Position numbers and translations under genes: made by a program. A stretch of 64,000 nt of DNA, taken from contig JAFIGU010000040.1 in the NCBI GenBank assembly GCA_017849555.1, positions 1 to 64,000 of the forward strand, read 5' to 3'. The notes beneath the pieces are model-generated. The model ran no database searches. It was not told the origin of the DNA and saw nothing but the letters and a program-made list of their open reading frames with translations. This DNA is from Sphingomonas sp. GTDB taxonomy: Bacteria > Pseudomonadota > Alphaproteobacteria > Sphingomonadales > Sphingomonadaceae. Of this stretch, positions 60,606 to 64,000 are shown one piece after another; position 1 is the stretch's first letter; each line of letters begins with the position of its first letter.

Positions 60606-61094
60606 TTACTCCAGATGATCGGGCAGATAGCCCGGCGTCACGGGCAGGATCGTGAGCGTGGCGTTCAGCGCCCCGATCGCGACAAGCCAGCCGGCAACCA
60701 CACGGATTGGCAACCGCGAGCGCTTCCTTGCCAGCAGGATGCTCACGACGGTGGAGAAGGTGAGCGCCACGGCGAACCAGCCGAGCGTTCCCACGCCCGC
60801 CACCCGGCCGAGCAGTCCCGCCGTGCCGCCCGAAACGATCGCGATCACGAGGTTCAGCGCGTGGGGGCGCAAGCGATCGGGCAACCACAGGCTGCCCGCC
60901 GCGATGATGATGAGCCCCCAGGCCAGCGCCAGCAGCGGCTCGCCCCTTCCCGCGTCGGGCGTGGGCAAGACCGCACCGACGATCACGGCGAGCGCAATCG
61001 CGCCGAGCAGCACGCCCCCTTTCCGGCCGAAACCGACCGTCAGCCCCCCGGTCGCGACCCCGAGCAACGCGAGCGCGAGATGCGGATCTCTCAT
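60606..61094 (-). CDS. Five-helix membrane protein, unknown function
   Basis: This 162-residue protein is mostly hydrophobic, with about five membrane segments (for example LLGAIALAVIVGAVLP, LAWGLIIIAAGSLWL, WFAVALTFSTVVSILLA). I do not recognise the family. It starts by overlapping the hupE stop (ATGA) and ends 3 nt before the DUF4198 gene, so it is surely cotranscribed and may be a partner subunit of the HupE-like transporter. Confidence 0.7.
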   Translation of the reverse strand: MRDPHLALALLGVATGGLTVGFGRKGGVLLGAIALAVIVGAVLPTPDAGRGEPLLALAWGLIIIAAGSLWLPDRLRPHALNLVIAIVSGGTAGLLGRVAGVGTLGWFAVALTFSTVVSILLARKRSRLPIRVVAGWLVAIGALNATLTILPVTPGYLPDHLE

Positions 61095-61684
61095 GCGCCC
61101 GCCGCCTGTACCAGAAAGACGACGCCCAGCACGGCGATCGCGCCGCCCGCCAGCCGAATCGCGATCGCACCGTGCCGGTGATCCGCAGCAAGGCCGATCG
61201 CTATGCCGACGACATGGAGAGCGCCGGTGGCGAGAACGAAGCCGGTGCTATAGCCGATCGGATCGGCGGCGGAGGGCAGTTCGCGGCCATGAGCGTAGCC
61301 GTGGAACAGCGCGAACGTCGCAACGACGGTCACCGCGAGCCAGACCGGCGCGCGGAAAGCGGCCGCGACGCAGCCGCCGAGAACGAGCACCGACAAGGCG
61401 ATCCCGATCTCGACCGGCGGCATCGGCAGCGCGAACATGCCCGCTACCGCGCCGACCACCATCATCAGCGGGAAAGTAACCGGCAGCAGGTAGATCAGCG
61501 GCCGGCCGAGAAATGCGCCCCAAAGCCCGACCGAGATCATCGCGAGAAGATGATCCCACCCGCTCAACGGATGCATGAACCCCGACGCGAACCCACCGGC
61601 GAGCCCCGTCCCGGTATGCGCGGCCGCCGGGCTGGATATGATCGCAAGCGCCGCGGCGGCGACGGCCGGCACGATGTTCCTCAT
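61091..61684 (-). CDS. HupE/UreJ-family membrane protein
   Basis: This 197-residue protein has a signal peptide ending AAAHTG and six membrane segments. HPLSGWDHLLAMISVGLW (His, Asp, His in the second helix) and FALFHGYAHGRELP are the HupE/UreJ metal-site motifs. Members are secondary permeases for nickel, cobalt or copper. It overlaps the DUF4331 gene and the next membrane gene, both as ATGA. Confidence 0.92.
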   Translation of the reverse strand: MRNIVPAVAAAALAIISSPAAAHTGTGLAGGFASGFMHPLSGWDHLLAMISVGLWGAFLGRPLIYLLPVTFPLMMVVGAVAGMFALPMPPVEIGIALSVLVLGGCVAAAFRAPVWLAVTVVATFALFHGYAHGRELPSAADPIGYSTGFVLATGALHVVGIAIGLAADHRHGAIAIRLAGGAIAVLGVVFLVQAAGA

Positions 61685-62910
61685 GACCCCGGCACCGCAG
61701 GATCGGGCGCAGCCAGGAACGGGAAGATCGAGGTGGAATGCACCTTCTCATCCGCATGGACGCCGTCGTCGATGCCGCTGGTGGTGCCATTGGCGAGCAA
61801 CGATCGATAGACGTTCACCGCGTCGTAATTGATCGTGCGGCCCCCGCAATCCTTCTCCAGCGCGCGCTCGCCGTTCAGCGCGGCGCGCTCGGCCGCGAAA
61901 AGCTGGGTGCAGATCGACGAGCGGCTGTTGATCCATAACCGGTCGTCGGCAAGCAACCGCGCCAACGGCCAGTATCGCCGCGCCGGCGGGGCATTGTGGT
62001 CGACCAGCAGGCTGTCGCCGCATCGGCCGTCGAGGCCGTCGTACAATGCGATCCCTTTGGCGATCTCCGCGACAAAGGGCGCGCCGGTTGCCGGGCTCGC
62101 GTGATTGTATCGCTCCTTGATCTCGTTCTGCGCATCGTCCGATCCCAGCGTGACGAGCAGCGCATTGCCGGTGAGCGGACGCGCCGCCCGGTCGATCTGC
62201 CCTTTGGGGCCGCGCGTCGATGCCCAGACCGCGATCAGCGGGCCACCCCGGGTGACCGGCGCGAGATCGACCGAGACGACGATCGAATCCGGCGTCCATC
62301 CGCGCAGGAAGTTCGTCGGTGGTCCGCCGTTGGTGTGCCGCCACGCATCGCGGATCGCGGCGGTTTGCGCCGCATCGAACCTCGGACAGTTCGCAGCATC
62401 ATAGCGCGCGGAGCCGGCGAGCGCCTTGGTCGCGACATTGTACATGTCACGCGTGCCGCGGACGTTGTTGAAGAAGGGATCGTCACGCAGCCCGGCATAG
62501 ACGCGGAAGCTTTTCCCGCCGCTCAGCAGCCCCTCCGCATAGCTGGCATCGCCGCGCGCCCGGTCGACTTTCCCTAACGTGCAATCGGCGGCGGTCGCGT
62601 TGGCGAAGCGGCAAACGAGATCGATCGTCGCGGTCGTCCGGCCGAAGCGGCGTCCGCTGTCGATATGAAAGACATAAGCGATCTTGTCGGAAAGGCTGTG
62701 CCCGACGATCGTCATCACCAGATTGAGATGCCGTCCGTCGGGCGCGATCCAGGCGAAGAGATCGCCGATGTCGGCGCGCGGATCGGCGATCACCGACGGC
62801 GAATCGAGATGATCCGATGCAACGGACGGCGTCGCGACGATAGTCGCCAGGAGCAACGCCGCGCCCTGCACGGCGCGGGACAGCGATTGCAGCACGATCG
62901 GCCCTTTCAC
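61681..62910 (-). CDS. DUF4331-domain exported protein
   Basis: This 409-residue protein has a signal peptide (VLQSLSRAVQGAALLLATIV, cleaved after VASDH) and the DUF4331 opening SDHLDSPSVIADPRADIGDLFAW, with DIVVSVDL-type and FLRGWTPDSIV segments. Four to five Cys in the mature part could form disulfides. Function unknown; DUF4331 genes occur beside HupE-type permeases. The GTG at 62910 overlaps the hydrolase stop as GTGA. Confidence 0.85.
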   Translation of the reverse strand: MKGPIVLQSLSRAVQGAALLLATIVATPSVASDHLDSPSVIADPRADIGDLFAWIAPDGRHLNLVMTIVGHSLSDKIAYVFHIDSGRRFGRTTATIDLVCRFANATAADCTLGKVDRARGDASYAEGLLSGGKSFRVYAGLRDDPFFNNVRGTRDMYNVATKALAGSARYDAANCPRFDAAQTAAIRDAWRHTNGGPPTNFLRGWTPDSIVVSVDLAPVTRGGPLIAVWASTRGPKGQIDRAARPLTGNALLVTLGSDDAQNEIKERYNHASPATGAPFVAEIAKGIALYDGLDGRCGDSLLVDHNAPPARRYWPLARLLADDRLWINSRSSICTQLFAAERAALNGERALEKDCGGRTINYDAVNVYRSLLANGTTSGIDDGVHADEKVHSTSIFPFLAAPDPAVPGS

Positions 62911-63875
62911 GCTTTGGCCCCGCGCCACAGCGCGTCGGCCTCTTCGACGATTACGTCCGGCCGCTCCTCGGGCCAGAACAATTTGGCCTTTTCGATCCGC
63001 CGGACGCCGCGCGAATTGCCGAAAGCCTGCGCGAGAAAATCGGCGTTCGCGGGTTCGAAGATCGTATCGGCCGTTCCCCACACGATACGCGTCGGGACGG
63101 GACAGCGCGCCAGCATCGGCGCGATACCGCGCAACGCGTTGCCGCCCTGCGCGATCGCGTGCGCCTCGGCCTGACGCGCGCGCGCCGGGCTCGACAGAAG
63201 CGGGCCGAAATACATCTCGATCGCTTCGTCGGTGGGATTGGCCGGATCGGCGTAGCACATCCCGCCGAACTGATCGGCGGCACGGGCGCGGTCGCGGCTT
63301 GCGTACCACGGCTCGATCCATTGCTTCACATAGAGGCCGTTGCGCGCCAGCTCGATCACCGGCCGCATCGCCGGCGGTGGACTCTGCCGCTCGGTATCGC
63401 AATTGGTGAGCAACAAGGTGCGGACGCGATCGGGGTGATGCGCCGCGAGCAATTGCGCCACCGCACCGCCGCTGTCGTTGGCGACGACATGGACGCGGGC
63501 GATCTTCAGCGCGTCGAGCAGCGCGATGAGCATCGCGGCCTGGCTCGGCGCCGACAGGTCCTGCCCCTCGGCCGCTTCGGTCGCACCCAACCCTAGGAAA
63601 TCGGGCACGATACAGCGGTAAAACAGCCCGAGCTGCTCGACTGCATCCCGCCATTGAAAACCGCTCAGCGGATAACCGTGCAGAAAGAGCGCGGGGTCGC
63701 CCGATCCCTGATCGATAAAGGCGATCCGGCCGAAACCGTTGCTGACGAAGCGTCGACGCCGGCTCCATTCCGGCACGCGAAACCGATCGAAGCTCGGTGC
63801 GGCGCGCGCGGGGTGCGCGATCGCGGCGCATGCGATCGCGCCTACGCCAAAGCGCAGCATATCTCTGCGGTTCAT
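62907..63875 (-). CDS. Tat-exported alpha/beta hydrolase, haloalkane dehalogenase/epoxide hydrolase type
   Basis: This 322-residue protein starts MNRRDMLRFGVGAIACAAIA, a twin-arginine signal. The oxyanion region is LFLHGYPLSGFQW and the nucleophile elbow is VANDSGGAVAQ, with Asp at the nucleophile position as in haloalkane dehalogenases and epoxide hydrolases rather than Ser. RIVWGTADTIF carries the charge-relay Asp. The substrate is unknown. GGAGGACCC precedes the ATG. It is the first gene of the cluster. Confidence 0.85.
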   Translation of the reverse strand: MNRRDMLRFGVGAIACAAIAHPARAAPSFDRFRVPEWSRRRRFVSNGFGRIAFIDQGSGDPALFLHGYPLSGFQWRDAVEQLGLFYRCIVPDFLGLGATEAAEGQDLSAPSQAAMLIALLDALKIARVHVVANDSGGAVAQLLAAHHPDRVRTLLLTNCDTERQSPPPAMRPVIELARNGLYVKQWIEPWYASRDRARAADQFGGMCYADPANPTDEAIEMYFGPLLSSPARARQAEAHAIAQGGNALRGIAPMLARCPVPTRIVWGTADTIFEPANADFLAQAFGNSRGVRRIEKAKLFWPEERPDVIVEEADALWRGAKA

Positions 63876-63884
63876 AGCGGGTCC

Positions 63885-63900
63885 TCCGTTTGTGGAGGCG
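63885..63900 (-). promoter_or_regulatory. SD-sequestering hairpin before the hydrolase gene
   Basis: On the minus strand CCTCC-ACAAAC-GGAGG forms a 5-bp stem that includes the Shine-Dalgarno sequence of the hydrolase. Such a small stem could modulate translation or be chance in GC-rich DNA. Confidence 0.3.
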
Positions 63901-64000
63901 GTGATGCGCCAAACCGGCCGAGCGGCGCTGTCAAAATCTTTAGCGGTTGCGGGTCTTGTTGCAGAAAAGACTTCGCGCAGCCCATAAGAGGTTTCCCGAT

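Overview
This is a high-GC chromosomal window that reads as a sphingomonad (Alphaproteobacteria, Sphingomonadaceae, most likely Sphingomonas or a close genus). The evidence is the gene order dnaA, rpsT, mutM, ubiE, ubiB, coaBC, dut, the timA-mltA-smr block opposite secB, many GTG/TTG starts, and intergenic REP-type inverted repeats of the kinds common in this group. No phage, plasmid, IS element, rRNA operon or CRISPR array was seen. There is one tRNA (Glu, CTC).

Region by region. 1-12 kb: the end of engB, a GST, a cupin/dapE divergent pair that shares one palindromic Shine-Dalgarno sequence, a membrane GGDEF-EAL protein, smr-mltA-timA, secB, murJ, trpS, a PspC-domain gene behind a near-consensus sigma-54 promoter, and dnaA. 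12-20 kb: rpsT, mutM, then a translationally coupled + strand run ubiE-ubiB-(GT-C-like membrane protein)-coaBC-dut-(secreted protein)-moeB/thiF. 20-26 kb: nucleotide-sugar genes for surface polysaccharide (UDP-glucuronate-type epimerase, galU, wecB, wecC), a PPP phosphatase and a membrane-anchored FKBP. 26-34 kb: rpsU, an OmpR-type two-component system, cysS behind a structured leader with a strong terminator, a K+ channel, GFA, M48 peptidase and 2-hydroxyacid dehydrogenase. 34.6-38.1 kb: the complete dTDP-L-rhamnose operon rfbCBDA. 38-42.8 kb: a TetR regulator divergent from a carotenoid oxygenase, an SDR without the catalytic Tyr/Lys, class II DAHP synthase and tRNA-Glu.

42.8-46.5 kb: an ECF sigma factor, a vWA lipoprotein and a membrane protein with a TPR tail. 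The last two both carry long poly-proline tracts. 46.5-49.1 kb: a LuxR-type response regulator with a 7TM-type sensor kinase, convergent with a two-partner secretion operon (49.1-55.7 kb) whose 1632-residue exoprotein combines a TPS domain, GLUG repeats, tandem ~83-residue MBG-like repeats and an unusual charged coiled-coil tail. 56-57.7 kb: a MarR/FAD-monooxygenase divergent pair.

57.8-63.9 kb: eight closely packed minus-strand genes (Tat-exported hydrolase, DUF4331, HupE/UreJ, a 5-TM protein, DUF4198, a Cys-containing AraC regulator, a 49-aa CxxC...CCxxC protein and a GlpF-type channel). Their families suggest metal or metalloid acquisition or handling. This is the best candidate for an undescribed system in the window.
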